DNA of 64,000 nt from Corynebacterium jeikeium (GCA_003955985.1 CP033784.1:1922001-1986000), one strand, 5' to 3'; numbered from the stretch's first letter, positions 16,745-28,491 are shown. Notes: generated by a model from the letters alone, not told the origin. Numbers and translations are program-made.

Positions 16745-17281
16745 TTATCCCTCCACCCCCGGATACGCAATACCGAGCTCGGCAATCGTGGGCCAATCTG
16801 CGGGAATCGCGGTGCCGCGCAGCTTCTCGTTCTCCGCCGCCAGCGCCACCGACTCAGTACCCAGTCGGAAGTGATTCGGCCCCTTGGCCAGCGCGTAGGC
16901 AATAAGAACGTGGAGGCACTTCACGCGCGTCGGCATGCCGCCACCGGAGAAGTCCGTGCCCAGGTCTTCCATCTCATTGCGCTCTGCCAGAAACGCCTCG
17001 TGCGCGCGCTGGTAATCGGCGGCGAGCTCTTCGTCGCTTTCCAGACGCGCGGTCATTTCTTTCATCACGCCGGTCGTCTCCAACCGAGAGGCCTCGGCGG
17101 TGAGTCGCGGATCAGTTAGGTAAAAGAGCGTGGGAAACGGAGTGCCATCGTCCAAGCGCGGCTTCGTCTTGACCACACCAGGAGTGCCGTCGGGGCTGCG
17201 GTAAGAGATGTCCACTACACCGCGCGGTTCACGTCCGAGCTGCTCCGCTATCACTTCCAAATCTGCGGTATCCACAGACAT
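16745..17281 (-). CDS. DUF501 family protein
   Basis: A 178-residue protein conserved in actinobacteria between ftsB and ppx. It includes FPTLFYLTDPRLTAEASRLE and the strongly conserved GGGMPTRVKCLHVLIAYALAKG with a Cys-Leu-His group that might bind metal. No activity is known. It ends immediately before ppx starts and follows ftsB on the same strand after about 140 bases. Confidence 0.88.
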   Translation of the reverse strand: MSVDTADLEVIAEQLGREPRGVVDISYRSPDGTPGVVKTKPRLDDGTPFPTLFYLTDPRLTAEASRLETTGVMKEMTARLESDEELAADYQRAHEAFLAERNEMEDLGTDFSGGGMPTRVKCLHVLIAYALAKGPNHFRLGTESVALAAENEKLRGTAIPADWPTIAELGIAYPGVEG

Positions 17282-17420
17282 CGGTCACACTCCTTTTGCT
17301 TCCGTTTTTACTGACACATAATCTCACAGTCGCCTTACAAGCGCGTTGCTTCGCTTTACGACGGCACACTCCGCCGCGCATGCAACCTCACCGAGAGGCC
17401 CCAGGTAGCCCTACGGAGGT

Positions 17421-17957
17421 TTAGGACTCCGGTACCGTCGGCAAGCTCTCTGGCCTCGTTGCCTGATCGCGCCCCGGATTAGGGCGAGTCTCTTCGGGTT
17501 CGGGCGGGATGGAAATGGAATCCCACAGCGTCTCGTACCACTTCTTGGCCTGGTGCTGCGGAATTTCCTCCGGCTGCGTCACAGGCTGTTCGCCCACGGC
17601 CGGATCGAGGATACGGAATGGGGTCTCCCCCGGCTCTACCAGCCCCAGGCGCAGACGTGCCTGCTCCTTAACATAGGCGGGGTTGGAGTACAGCTCCTTT
17701 TCATCCTCTAACTGCTTAATTCGCTGTTCCATGCGAGCAATATTGTCCTGCGTTGCGGCTACATCCGCCTGCTGTTGTGCAAAAGTCCGCAGCGGAATTG
17801 CGAGAACAGATACTAAGAAAAGCACCAGCAGACCAATACCGATCTTCTGTGCCGTGCTCAGCGAGCGCATTCCCGATGCGATTGCCGCTGCCGAACGCTG
17901 CCCCGCCCCTGCAGGGCGCGACTGTGTTCCGCGGCGAGATCGGTCCGATGCACTCAT
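17421..17957 (-). CDS. ftsB: septum formation initiator, FtsB/DivIC family
   Basis: A bitopic division protein of 178 residues. An Arg/Ser-rich cytoplasmic N-terminus is followed by one transmembrane helix (IGIGLLVLFLVSVLAIPL), a coiled coil (about residues 65-100: QQQADVAATQDNIARMEQRIKQLEDEKE), the conserved NPAYVKEQARLRLGLVEPGE, and a Pro-rich tail. FtsB bridges FtsL and FtsQ in the divisome. The start MSASDRSRR is used because the longer reading adds an implausible Trp/Cys-rich N-terminus. It lies downstream of eno, past a terminator. Confidence 0.88.
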   Translation of the reverse strand: MSASDRSRRGTQSRPAGAGQRSAAAIASGMRSLSTAQKIGIGLLVLFLVSVLAIPLRTFAQQQADVAATQDNIARMEQRIKQLEDEKELYSNPAYVKEQARLRLGLVEPGETPFRILDPAVGEQPVTQPEEIPQHQAKKWYETLWDSISIPPEPEETRPNPGRDQATRPESLPTVPES

Positions 17958-17994
17958 GCCCCACACTCTACCCGACCGCCAGCCGATGAAATAA

Positions 17995-18033
17995 CAAAAA
18001 CCCGCCCACAACCACGTGCGTGGTGCGGACGGG
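17995..18033 (-). terminator. eno terminator
   Basis: On the minus strand GCCCGTCCGCACCAC and GTGGTTGTGGGCGGG pair with a few mismatches around a GCAC loop and are followed by TTTTTG, about 35 bases past the eno stop. Confidence 0.8.
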
Positions 18034-18069
18034 CAGTGCTAGACGCAGCTTTCGCAGCGCCTCAGCTCT

Positions 18070-19347
<1,278 letters not shown>

Positions 19348-19429
19348 TCACCTTTCCGCCGGAACCGTTCCGGCACATGACTCCAATTGTGGCACGGTTT
19401 GCCAACCTTCGCCTTAAATCCTTTTCACC

Positions 19430-20290
19430 CTATGCGGGCTGATTCAGCGCATAGTTCGCCGCAGCGTCCCGAACATCGCGAAGATACTGCTCAGACTGGT
19501 TATATGAGCGAATTGCAGATGCCCACCCTTCCGGGGTGGCGAGGTCGCGTTCCCCACTGCAGAGCATCCGTGCGGTGGTCGCAGTTGCGTCGTCGATGTT
19601 GTTGGGGTCGGCGACACCATCACCAGACGCATCCATCGCAAAACGATGCCAGGTCTCGGGAATAAACTGCATCGGCCCCACAGCGCGGTCATACTCTGTG
19701 TCACCGTCGAGTTCGCCGTTGTCAGTATCGAGAACCTCAGCAAACCCACTCGTGCCGTCCAGCGGCGGACCGATAATCGTCGGACTGACTACCCCATCGG
19801 CGCCGATATGAGCCGGCTTGAGCCAATTGCCCGAGTACGTGCCGTGATTAGTCTCCACTTTGCCCAGTCCTGCAAGCGTGTTCCACTCCAGGTGGCAGTT
19901 CGGGAACTGTTCTGCCGCAATCACATATGCGTTGCCGTAGGCGCGGAGAGCGTCCTCAGAAATACCCGTCTTCGGGGAAATCTGCTGCGCCCACTGTCGG
20001 AGCTGTTCCGAGGTGCGCCCGGGCGCGTTGACATCAATCATCGGCGGTGGCTCAGCCGCAGCAGGCGGCACATTATCCGGAATCGGCTTCTTGGTCAACG
20101 ACGGGATTACGGGTCCAGTGAACATAGCCAACGCCCCAACCGTGCCAATGATGATCAGCACCGCCAGGGAGGTTAGACCGAGGCAGCCACAGCCTCTCGA
20201 GGACTTCTTTTTCCCCTTACTGCGGCCACGCGGCTTCGCCCCGCGGGGTGCGGGGTGCGCGTATTCATCAAAGGGAGAATTAGAAGGCAT
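19430..20290 (-). CDS. membrane-anchored lytic transglycosylase, MltB-like
   Basis: A 286-residue cell-wall enzyme predicted to cut the MurNAc-GlcNAc bond of peptidoglycan. A basic N-terminus (KPRGRSKGKKKSSRG) precedes one membrane anchor (about 38-60) and a Pro-rich spacer; the catalytic domain starts near 95. GLGKVETNHGTYSG carries the catalytic Glu, and VGPMQFIPETWHRFAMDASGDGVADPNNIDDA is the conserved SLT_2/MltB block. It sits between mazG and eno. Confidence 0.88.
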   Translation of the reverse strand: MPSNSPFDEYAHPAPRGAKPRGRSKGKKKSSRGCGCLGLTSLAVLIIIGTVGALAMFTGPVIPSLTKKPIPDNVPPAAAEPPPMIDVNAPGRTSEQLRQWAQQISPKTGISEDALRAYGNAYVIAAEQFPNCHLEWNTLAGLGKVETNHGTYSGNWLKPAHIGADGVVSPTIIGPPLDGTSGFAEVLDTDNGELDGDTEYDRAVGPMQFIPETWHRFAMDASGDGVADPNNIDDATATTARMLCSGERDLATPEGWASAIRSYNQSEQYLRDVRDAAANYALNQPA

Positions 20291-20361
20291 GGGGAATTAC
20301 TCTACGGGGTAGACCGTAAAAATCACTCAAACTCGAGGACAGAAATCACTTTTGCTGGAAA

Positions 20362-21387
20362 CTAGCTGTCGCTTTCCGACGGGCCGAAGTCCTCAGCCTC
20401 TTCGTTATCTTCGCTGCCCGCTGCCCACTGCTCAGCACTGCCGGCCTGCTGATTCTCCATCTGGGCCAGCTCAGTCAGGAATGTGCGTGAAGCCTGTCGG
20501 GTCCGTTCTTCCGCACCGGACTCAGTCTCCAGTCCCGGGGTCGGGACCAGAATCTCCACTGGAATGTCTGCATCGGACAGTCCCAGCGCACGTGCGCGGC
20601 GGATGGCTTCCTCAGCCAAAGTCAGAGCTGGCAACTGCGTAGCCGGGTTCGAGCGCGGACGTCCGCGGCCGTAAGTCCACAGTCGCTCCTGCTCTTCCTC
20701 CGAGACCATTTCTCCCTCGGCCACAGTGCCGTCGAAGAGGTACGGCTGACGAGCTCGCATCTTCAAAATAAAGTCGGTCGCCACGTCGTCGAAGTCGAAG
20801 TCCTCAGCGATTTCAGCGTGGAAGAGGACTTGCAGCAGCAGATCTGACAGCTCGCTACGAATGTCACCGCCCTCGTTGACTGCATCGACAAACTCGTAGG
20901 TCTCTTCAATGAGATACGGCAGCAGGCTCTTGTGCGTCTGGCGAGCTTCCCACTGCCCCGTGCGCCGTGCGGCCGCCATGATGTCCACCGCCTCGACGAC
21001 GTGGGGCAGACGAGCTGCGGCAAGCTGTTCCTGCGGAGTCAGCGGTTCTGCCACTGGTTCCGGTTCTGGTTCCGGCGCCGACTCCTGCACGGGAGCCGCT
21101 GCAACCGGAGCGGCCGGGTCCGCTGGAGCTGCTGGGTCCGGTGCATCATCCAGTTCGACGGAGTAGACTTTCTCGCCCGCATCGAGGCGATCGAGTACCT
21201 CGTCGTTTTCCATATCGGTGGTGACCAGAATCTCCGCCTGGGACACCGAGTGCCCACCGGCGTCGGCGATTGCCCAGCGCACACGGATCGGGACTTCTTC
21301 GGTGTAGCTGACTTCACCGGTCAGCAGGCTAGCGGCTTCCAGCGGAATCGCTGTTGGAAAGCGGCTATCGAGCTTGATGATAGTCAT
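20362..21387 (-). CDS. mazG: MazG-type nucleoside triphosphate pyrophosphohydrolase
   Basis: A 341-residue all-alpha NTP pyrophosphatase that degrades aberrant or excess (d)NTPs to monophosphates. The metal site is read as IEETYEFVDAV ... RSELSDLLLQVLFH (about 173-207), the EExxE plus ExxD pattern. Residues 1-95 are a mixed variable domain, joined by an Ala/Pro/Glu linker (AAPVQESAPEPEPEPVAEP) to the MazG domain. The C-terminus is acidic and probably disordered. It starts 8 bases after the mfd stop, so the two are probably one transcript. Confidence 0.9.
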   Translation of the reverse strand: MTIIKLDSRFPTAIPLEAASLLTGEVSYTEEVPIRVRWAIADAGGHSVSQAEILVTTDMENDEVLDRLDAGEKVYSVELDDAPDPAAPADPAAPVAAAPVQESAPEPEPEPVAEPLTPQEQLAAARLPHVVEAVDIMAAARRTGQWEARQTHKSLLPYLIEETYEFVDAVNEGGDIRSELSDLLLQVLFHAEIAEDFDFDDVATDFILKMRARQPYLFDGTVAEGEMVSEEEQERLWTYGRGRPRSNPATQLPALTLAEEAIRRARALGLSDADIPVEILVPTPGLETESGAEERTRQASRTFLTELAQMENQQAGSAEQWAAGSEDNEEAEDFGPSESDS

Positions 21388-21394
21388 ACGGTTT

Positions 21395-24300
21395 CTAGTC
21401 CTTTCCCATGTGCGAGATATCCATACGTGGAATTCCCGCCATCGATGTCAAGAAGTCTGCTACCCACTGCACCAATGCAATATCGCGGACAGGTTTTGCC
21501 CGCAACCCTCGCCCTTCCTTCGGCATTCCGACGGAAACCGTGCGCGTTGCCGCACGATAGGTCGCCTGTGGATACAGGCGCTTGAGACGCACCTGCTTGG
21601 AGTCAGCAAGCTCCATAGGGGTTATTCTAATGTGCGCACCCATGGCTTGAACTTCATGCACGCCGAATTCCCGGCAAATAATTCGAAGTCGTGAAATAAC
21701 CGCCAATCTCTCCACCTCAATGGGTGGGGTTCCGTAACGGTCAACGAGCTCTTCGAGCACTACGTTGATATCGTCCAGCGCACTGGCGGCAGCAAATTTG
21801 CGGTACGCCTCTAGACGCAAGCGTTCCGACGACACATATTCGGCCGGAATATTCGCATCGACCGGCAAATCGATCCGCACTTCCTTCGGTTCGTTATCGG
21901 AAGCATCCGGAGTTTCACCATCGGCCACTGCCTTCAGCGCGGCCACGGCCTCGCCAACCAGTCGGACGTACATATCGAAGCCGACACCGGCAATGTGACC
22001 GGACTGCTCCACACCGAGGATATTTCCGGCACCACGCATTTCCAGGTCCTTCATGGCCACAGCCATACCGGCACCCAAGTCATTGTTCTGCGCAATCGTG
22101 GACAGACGGTCGTAGGAAGTCTCCGTCAGCGTCTGATTTTCCGGGTAGAGGAAGTAGGCATAGGCGCGCTCACGGGAACGGCCCACGCGACCACGCAGCT
22201 GGTGCAGCTGGGAAAGACCCATATGGTGGGCGTTTTCCACAATCAACGTATTGGCGTTGGCAATATCCAGGCCGGTCTCCACGATGGTGGTACACACCAG
22301 CACGTCGTACTCGCGCTGCCAGAAGCCATCGACCGTGCGCTCCAGCTGCTCCTCCCCCATCTGACCGTGGGCCACTACCACGCGGGCCTCGGGCACCAAA
22401 TTGCGGATATTCTGGGCGACCTTGTCAATGGTTTCCACCTTATTATGCAGGTAGAACACCTGTCCGTCGCGAAGCAGCTCTCGCCTGATAGCAGCGGCGA
22501 CCTGCTTGTCGGACTGCGCGCCGACGTATGTCAGCACCGGGTAACGATCCTGCGGCGGGGTGAGAATCTGGCTCATCTCGCGGATGCCAGCAATCGACAT
22601 TTCGAGCGTGCGCGGAATTGGCGTTGCGGACATGGTGAGCACGTCGACGTGGTGCCGTAGCGCCTTGATGTGTTCCTTGTGTTCGACGCCGAAACGCTGC
22701 TCCTCGTCAACGATGACCAGGCCGAGTTCTTTCCACTGCACGCCGGTCTGCAGGAGACGATGCGTGCCGATAACAATGTCGACCGTCCCGTTCTTCAACC
22801 CTTCGAGGACCTCCTTGGAGTCCTTCGGCGAGGTGAAGCGGGACAGTCCACGGATGGTGACCGGGAAGCCCTCCATACGTTGGGTGAAAGTGGTCAAGTG
22901 CTGCTGCGCCAGAAGTGTGGTCGGCACCAACACTGCCACCTGACGGCCATCTTGAACAGCCTTGAAGGCAGCACGCAGTGCCACCTCGGTCTTGCCGTAG
23001 CCGACATCGCCGATGAGCACGCGATCCATCGGCACCGGCTTTTCCATGTCGGACTTAATTTCGTCGATGGCCTGCAGTTGATCTTCGGTCTCGGTGAAGG
23101 GGAAGTTATCCTCCATCTCCTGCTGCCATGGCGTATCCGGCGCGAACGCGTGGCCCGGCGCGGCTTGGCGCTCGGCGTAGAGCTTGACCAGCTCTTCCGC
23201 AATCTCGCGGACGGCACCACGGGCCTTGCGCTTGGTGGACTTCCAGTCCGACCCGCCCATCTTCGACAGGGTGGGCTTTTCGCCGCCGACATAGCGCGAC
23301 AGCAAATCCAGGCTCTCCATCGGCACGTAGAGCTGGTCCGAGGGACCTCCGCGCTTGCTCGGTGCGTACTCGAGCACCACGTACTCGCGGCGTGCCTGAT
23401 CCTCGCCCGTGCCGATGGTGCGCTCAGTGAGCTTCACAAACCGACCAATGCCATGCGTGTCGTGCACGACATAGTCACCGGCCTTCAGCGCCAGCGGGTC
23501 CACCCGACCACGGCGCTTCGCCGGCTTGCGGCGCCCACCAAGCGCGCCTTCCGCGATGCGGTTACCTGTGATGTCCTGCTCGGTAATCAGAGTCAGCGCG
23601 CCACCGGGGATTCGCGGGAATACCAGACCACCGTGCAAAACACCCTGGTAGACGGTAATTCTTCCGGACTCGGGATACTCCGGGCCTGCCGCCATGCGCG
23701 TCGCGATTCCGGCTTCCCTAAACTTTTCCGCTTGCCGACGCGCTCCCGCGGGCGTCGCCGCCACGTACGCCACTCGTTCCCCCGCGACCGTGGCATCGCG
23801 CAGCTGCTTCATCAGGTGACCAATTTCCTTTAAGTCACCGCGTGGCGCGGGCCCAGGCTCAAAGGTTAGCGGCAGCACATCATCTTCGGTGACCCCCGCC
23901 TCCAACATGCCGGGCGGGGAAATATGCCACGAGGTGGGCATCGGGATAGAGGCCAAGCTGCGGTAAGCGCTGGGCTCCAGACCATCGGTGGCGATTGGCG
24001 CCGAGCCACCCATCGCGGCCGTTTCCCACGCTGCGGCCATAAACTCCTCGCCCGCACTAATCAGGTCCTGCGCGCGAGAGCGAATGCGCTCCGGCCCGCA
24101 CATGAGCACATGCGTTTTCTCCGGCATGACCTCGGTGAGCATCTTCATCGGATGCTGACTAATCAGTGGAATCAGCGACTCCATGCCCTCCACCCACTGG
24201 CCATCACCGATGCGGGTGAGCATTTCTTGGACCTGTCCAGAACGCGTGGTGGCGAGTTTCTCCGCGGCGGCCTTCACGTCGTCGTCGATAAGCAGTGCAC

Positions 24301-25042
24301 GACACGGGAAGATATCCAGCTGGTCGATCTCTATCTCAGAGATTGTGCGCTGGTCAGCGACGGAAAAGGCGCGCAGGTCGGTAACCTCGTCACCCCAGAG
24401 CTCGATACGAACCGGCAGCTCTTCGGTCGCCGGGAAGACATCGACGATGCCGCCACGCACGGCAAACTGGCCACGCCTGCCGACCATGTCCACATGCGAA
24501 TAGCCGTGATGCACCAGCCGCTCAACCAGGTTCTCGCAGTCCTGGTCCAGCTGGATGTGGATGGGCGCGCTGGCTTCAGCCTCGAGGTCGTCCACAATCG
24601 GCTGCACCAACGAGCGCACCGCCGCAATCAGAACGTCGACTTTGCCCCGACGAACGTCGTAAAGCGCCTTACGACGCTGCGCCACGGTATCCACGGCCGG
24701 CGAAAGCTTCTCATGCGGGAGCGTCTCCCACGAGGGGAACATAGCTACACGGTCGCCGATCATAGACTTGACCTCGGCAGTCAGGTCCTCCGCCTCACGG
24801 CCGGTAGCCGTGATGACCAGCACCGGCACCTTCGTAGACATGGCGTAAATAAGGTGCGAACGCACCGCGTCCGCACCCGTGAGCGCCAGCTCGTCTTCGC
24901 CGATGCGCCCGAGCACGCCGACAAATTGAGGATCCGTGACAACGAGGCTTTCCAGCCCCGACAGCGGGTTCGGCAGAATGCTGGGTGTGGCTTTCGCCGA
25001 GGAAGACGCAGAAGTTGGCATAGCCCCAATATAACCATGCAC
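21395..25042 (-). CDS. mfd: transcription-repair coupling factor
   Basis: This large (1215-residue) ATP-dependent translocase removes stalled RNA polymerase and recruits UvrA. The N-terminal UvrB-like region (about 1-350) includes GGIVDVFPATEELPVRIELWGDE. The polymerase-interacting domain has VVHDTHGIGRFVKL and VLEYAPSKRGGPSDQLYVP. The helicase core has DRVLIGDVGYGKTEVALRAAF (Walker A), VIVDEEQRFG, MSATPIPRTLEMS and QLHQLRGRVGRS. The TRCF C-terminal domain is complete. An alternative start MPTSAS at 25021 is equally plausible. Confidence 0.97.
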   Translation of the reverse strand: MHGYIGAMPTSASSSAKATPSILPNPLSGLESLVVTDPQFVGVLGRIGEDELALTGADAVRSHLIYAMSTKVPVLVITATGREAEDLTAEVKSMIGDRVAMFPSWETLPHEKLSPAVDTVAQRRKALYDVRRGKVDVLIAAVRSLVQPIVDDLEAEASAPIHIQLDQDCENLVERLVHHGYSHVDMVGRRGQFAVRGGIVDVFPATEELPVRIELWGDEVTDLRAFSVADQRTISEIEIDQLDIFPCRALLIDDDVKAAAEKLATTRSGQVQEMLTRIGDGQWVEGMESLIPLISQHPMKMLTEVMPEKTHVLMCGPERIRSRAQDLISAGEEFMAAAWETAAMGGSAPIATDGLEPSAYRSLASIPMPTSWHISPPGMLEAGVTEDDVLPLTFEPGPAPRGDLKEIGHLMKQLRDATVAGERVAYVAATPAGARRQAEKFREAGIATRMAAGPEYPESGRITVYQGVLHGGLVFPRIPGGALTLITEQDITGNRIAEGALGGRRKPAKRRGRVDPLALKAGDYVVHDTHGIGRFVKLTERTIGTGEDQARREYVVLEYAPSKRGGPSDQLYVPMESLDLLSRYVGGEKPTLSKMGGSDWKSTKRKARGAVREIAEELVKLYAERQAAPGHAFAPDTPWQQEMEDNFPFTETEDQLQAIDEIKSDMEKPVPMDRVLIGDVGYGKTEVALRAAFKAVQDGRQVAVLVPTTLLAQQHLTTFTQRMEGFPVTIRGLSRFTSPKDSKEVLEGLKNGTVDIVIGTHRLLQTGVQWKELGLVIVDEEQRFGVEHKEHIKALRHHVDVLTMSATPIPRTLEMSIAGIREMSQILTPPQDRYPVLTYVGAQSDKQVAAAIRRELLRDGQVFYLHNKVETIDKVAQNIRNLVPEARVVVAHGQMGEEQLERTVDGFWQREYDVLVCTTIVETGLDIANANTLIVENAHHMGLSQLHQLRGRVGRSRERAYAYFLYPENQTLTETSYDRLSTIAQNNDLGAGMAVAMKDLEMRGAGNILGVEQSGHIAGVGFDMYVRLVGEAVAALKAVADGETPDASDNEPKEVRIDLPVDANIPAEYVSSERLRLEAYRKFAAASALDDINVVLEELVDRYGTPPIEVERLAVISRLRIICREFGVHEVQAMGAHIRITPMELADSKQVRLKRLYPQATYRAATRTVSVGMPKEGRGLRAKPVRDIALVQWVADFLTSMAGIPRMDISHMGKD

Positions 25043-25065
25043 CCCGGATCCACCCTGCGTGCTGG

Positions 25066-25758
25066 TTAGCCGTTCTCCGCCACCTGCATCGGGTCTGCTG
25101 CGGCACCTGCGCCGAACTTCGCGCCCTCAGCGGCCGCTGGCACATCAGCGGAGCCATGCAGAGTCGGAGAACCCTCCATGCCGGCCAGCCCGTTCCAACA
25201 CAGGTTCACGATGTGCGCCGCCACTGTCTCCTTATCCGGACTGCGCTTCTCCATCCACCAGCGAGCGGTCTGCGAAACCATACCGACCATGCAGTTTCCG
25301 TAGAGCACCGACATGGCCGGGTCGAAGCCGGCGCGTTTGAAAGCCTCGGCAAGGATAGGCGTAATCGACTCAGTGGCATTATTCAGCAGCGTCTCATAGC
25401 CACCCGCCACGCCGGGGTCGCGAGAAATAATGGAGAATCCCTCCGGGTTTTCCTCCACATAAGTCAGCAGTGCCAACACCGCCTGTTCGATGCGGTAACG
25501 CGAGCGTCCCAGGGACAACGCTTCCCTAATCGTGGCCTCCAGGGTCTTCATCTCCTGGTCGACGACTGCCTGGTAGAGCCGCTCTTTGGTACCGAAATGC
25601 TCGTAGACAACCGGCTTTGATACCCCAGCTGCGGCAGCGATCTCCTCCATTGAGGCGGCATCAAGCCCCTTGGCGGCAAAGATTCCACGGCTGACTTCTG
25701 TCAGCTGAGCTTTGCGCTGTGGACCGGTCATACGTCGTCTCGGAGAATTGGAGGCCAT
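25066..25758 (-). CDS. TetR/AcrR family transcriptional regulator
   Basis: 230 residues. The N-terminal DNA-binding domain (about 12-60) has SRGIFAAKGLDAASMEEIAAAAGVSKPVVYEHFGTKERLY, a standard TetR helix-turn-helix. The ligand-binding C-terminal domain ends in a long Ala/Gly-rich tail. It lies directly upstream of mfd on the same strand. The ligand and targets are unknown; divergent neighbours are tRNA-Gln and glmU. Confidence 0.9.
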   Translation of the reverse strand: MASNSPRRRMTGPQRKAQLTEVSRGIFAAKGLDAASMEEIAAAAGVSKPVVYEHFGTKERLYQAVVDQEMKTLEATIREALSLGRSRYRIEQAVLALLTYVEENPEGFSIISRDPGVAGGYETLLNNATESITPILAEAFKRAGFDPAMSVLYGNCMVGMVSQTARWWMEKRSPDKETVAAHIVNLCWNGLAGMEGSPTLHGSADVPAAAEGAKFGAGAAADPMQVAENG

Positions 25759-25857
25759 GCTTTTAGATTAGTGGCTAAAGTCTTGCTATCGTATATCGCA
25801 GGCGCAAGCGAGTTGGCTGAGTCGAATCAGCCATGCAATTTTTCGCGTTTGCCCCAT

Positions 25858-25928
25858 TCTCCCATGGTGTAATGGCAACACTCCGGTTTTTGGTACCGGC
25901 ATTCTAGGTTCGAGTCCTGGTGGGAGAG
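25858..25928 (+). tRNA. tRNA-Gln (UUG)
   Basis: TCTCCCA/TGGGAGA acceptor, D-arm GTGT..ACAC, anticodon stem CCGGT/ACCGG with loop TTTTGGT (anticodon TTG), T-arm CTAGG TTCGAGT CCTGG. CCA is not encoded (the sequence continues G-C-A). It lies upstream of glmU, the usual corynebacterial position. Confidence 0.95.
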
Positions 25929-26015
25929 CAAGCGGGGGGCCGGCCCCTTAATTAAGAAGTGACTTTTCGCCCCGCCGTGACCGTGATGCACCCTGACCGA
26001 GGAGTAGCAAGTTTC

Positions 26016-27506
26016 ATGTCGAACGGTTCGGCCACCGCTGTGGTCATTCTCGCCGCGGGTCAAGGCACCCGAATGAAATCCGATACGCCGAAAATGCTGC
26101 ACGCTATCGGCGGTCGTACCATGTTGGAGCACGCGCTCTATGCCGCCAAGGGCATTAATCCGGATGAGATTGCTGTTGTCGTTGGCCACCAGCGCGAAAA
26201 GGTAATCGACGCCATCGGGACTTGGGCCTCGGACACCGAGCACTCCAACGGTGTCGTCATTGCCCACCAGGACGAGCAAAACGGTACCGGCCACGCTGTT
26301 CAGTGCGCGCTGGAGCACCCCGAGCTGCAGAACTTCGATGGCACCATCCTGGTGACCACTTCCGATGTTCCGCTGCTGGATTCCGAAGCGCTCCAGGCGC
26401 TGCTCGAAGAACACAACCGCAAGCCACGCGCTGCCGTGACTGTGCTGACCTCCACTGCTGACAACCCGCACGGCTACGGCCGCATCGTTCGCAACGCCGA
26501 CGGCGAAGTTCTGCGCATCGTGGAGGAAAAGGATGCCTCCGACGAGGAACGCGAGATCACCGAGGTCAACTCCGGTGTCTACGCATTTGATGCCGAGACC
26601 CTGGCAAACGCTCTCAAGCAGCTGGACACCAACAATGCCCAGGGCGAGCTCTACCTCACCGATGTCATCGGCATCGCCCGTGAGGCCGACCGCTCAGTGC
26701 GAGGCCACCGCCTCGCCGATGCCACCGTCGTCGCCGGTGTCAATGACCGCGTCCAGCTGGCTACCCTTGGCCGCGAGCTCAACCGTCGCACCTGCGAGGC
26801 AGCTATGCGCGGGGGCGCCACTATCGTCGATCCGGACACCACGTGGATTGACGTTGAGGTGGAAATCGGCCGCGACGTCACGATTCTGCCGGGCACGCAG
26901 CTGCACGGCAAGACCGTGATTGGCGACGAGGCCACCGTGGGACCGGACACGACACTGACCAACATGGTCGTCGGCAAGCGCGCCAGCGTCGTACGTACAC
27001 ACGGTTCCGATTCGGAGATCGGCGAGGATGCGACGGTCGGACCGTTCACCTACATTCGCCCGAACACCAAACTCGGTGTCGGCGCGAAGCTCGGCGGCTT
27101 CGTAGAAGCGAAGAACGCGCAGATCGGAAACGGTTCGAAGGTTCCGCACCTGACCTACGTCGGCGATGCGGAGATTGGCGAGCACTCCAACATTGGTGCC
27201 TCCAGCGTGTTCGTGAACTACGACGGTGTCAACAAGCACCGCACCATTATCGGCTCGCATGTTCGCACCGGCTCCGACACCATGTTCATCGCTCCGGTGA
27301 CCGTGGGTGATGGTGCGTACTCAGGTGCAGGTACTGTTATTAAGGACGACGTTCCTCCGGGAGCATTGGCGGTCAGTGGTGGCCGTCAGCGCAACATCGA
27401 GGGATGGGTCGAGCGGAAGCGTCCAGGTACCGCTGCTGCTGAGGCATCGAAGGCGGCTCAGGTAGCTGACAACGCTGACAACAACAAGGAAGACCAGGAA
27501 GGCTAG
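26016..27506 (+). CDS. glmU: bifunctional UDP-GlcNAc pyrophosphorylase / GlcN-1-P acetyltransferase
   Basis: A 496-residue cytosolic enzyme making UDP-GlcNAc for peptidoglycan and mycothiol. The N-terminal uridyltransferase domain has [18 protein letters not shown] and [12 protein letters not shown]; the C-terminal left-handed beta-helix acetyltransferase has [42 protein letters not shown] and [19 protein letters not shown]. The start MSNGSA is used because GGAG lies about 11 bases upstream and longer forms are not family-like. Prs starts 7 bases after its stop. Confidence 0.97.
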   Translation: MSNGSATAVVILAAGQGTRMKSDTPKMLHAIGGRTMLEHALYAAKGINPDEIAVVVGHQREKVIDAIGTWASDTEHSNGVVIAHQDEQNGTGHAVQCALEHPELQNFDGTILVTTSDVPLLDSEALQALLEEHNRKPRAAVTVLTSTADNPHGYGRIVRNADGEVLRIVEEKDASDEEREITEVNSGVYAFDAETLANALKQLDTNNAQGELYLTDVIGIAREADRSVRGHRLADATVVAGVNDRVQLATLGRELNRRTCEAAMRGGATIVDPDTTWIDVEVEIGRDVTILPGTQLHGKTVIGDEATVGPDTTLTNMVVGKRASVVRTHGSDSEIGEDATVGPFTYIRPNTKLGVGAKLGGFVEAKNAQIGNGSKVPHLTYVGDAEIGEHSNIGASSVFVNYDGVNKHRTIIGSHVRTGSDTMFIAPVTVGDGAYSGAGTVIKDDVPPGALAVSGGRQRNIEGWVERKRPGTAAAEASKAAQVADNADNNKEDQEG

Positions 27507-27513
27507 ACGGCAG

Positions 27514-28491
27514 ATGACCGGCCAGTGGATCGATAACCAAAAGAACCTCATGCTCTTCTCCGGAAGGGCACACCCGGAATTGGGCGAGGCAGTTGCCAAG
27601 GAGCTCGGCACAGAGCTGACTCCGATGACCGCTCGTGATTTTGCCAACGGCGAAATCTTCGTGCGCTACGAGGAATCCGTCCGCGGTTCCGATGCCTTCG
27701 TACTGCAGGCGCACCCGGCACCGCTGAACAAGTGGCTCATCGAGCAGCTGATTATGATTGACGCGCTCAAGCGCGGTTCGGCCAAGCGCATCACCGCTAT
27801 CCTGCCGTTCTTCCCATACGCCCGCCAGGACAAGAAGCACCGTGGCCGTGAGCCGATTTCCGCTCGCCTGGTCGCTGACCTGCTCAAGACCGCAGGCGCT
27901 GACCGCATCGTCTCCGTGGACCTCCACACCGACCAGATTCAGGGCTTCTTCGATGGCCCGGTCGATCACATGCACGCCATGCCGATTCTGTCGGAGTACA
28001 TCAAGAAGAACTACTCCCTGGACAACCTGGTCGTGGTCTCCCCTGACGCCGGCCGTGTGAAGGTTTCCGAGAAGTGGGCCAACACCCTGGGCGACGCCCC
28101 GCTGGCCTTCATTCACAAGACCCGTTCCGTCGATGTCGCGAACCAGGTTGTCGCCAACCGTGTGGTCGGCGAGGTCTCCGGTAAGACCTGTCTGCTCATC
28201 GACGACATGATTGACACCGGCGGCACCATCGCCGGCGCTGTCAAGGTGCTGCGTGAGGCTGGCGCTGAGGATGTCATCATCGCTACCACGCACGGCGTCT
28301 TCTCCGACCCAGCTCGCGAGCGCCTGTCGAAGTGCGGTGCCCGCGAGGTCATCACCACCGATACCTTGCCGCAGTCCACCGAGGGCTGGGACAACCTGAC
28401 CGTCCTGCCAATCGCACCACTGCTGGCTAAGACGATCCACGAGATCTTCGAAAACGGTTCCGTCACCACCCTCTTCGAGGGTCAGGCATAA
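27514..28491 (+). CDS. prs: ribose-phosphate pyrophosphokinase (PRPP synthase)
   Basis: This enzyme makes PRPP from ribose 5-phosphate and ATP for purine, pyrimidine, His, Trp and NAD synthesis, and for decaprenylphosphoryl-arabinose. It is 325 residues, full length, with YARQDKKHRGREPISARLVADLL (ATP loop), DLHTDQIQGFFD, SPDAGRVKVSEKWA and the PRPP-binding loop CLLIDDMIDTGGTI. It is in an operon with glmU, closed by a terminator about 25 bases downstream. Confidence 0.98.
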   Translation: MTGQWIDNQKNLMLFSGRAHPELGEAVAKELGTELTPMTARDFANGEIFVRYEESVRGSDAFVLQAHPAPLNKWLIEQLIMIDALKRGSAKRITAILPFFPYARQDKKHRGREPISARLVADLLKTAGADRIVSVDLHTDQIQGFFDGPVDHMHAMPILSEYIKKNYSLDNLVVVSPDAGRVKVSEKWANTLGDAPLAFIHKTRSVDVANQVVANRVVGEVSGKTCLLIDDMIDTGGTIAGAVKVLREAGAEDVIIATTHGVFSDPARERLSKCGAREVITTDTLPQSTEGWDNLTVLPIAPLLAKTIHEIFENGSVTTLFEGQA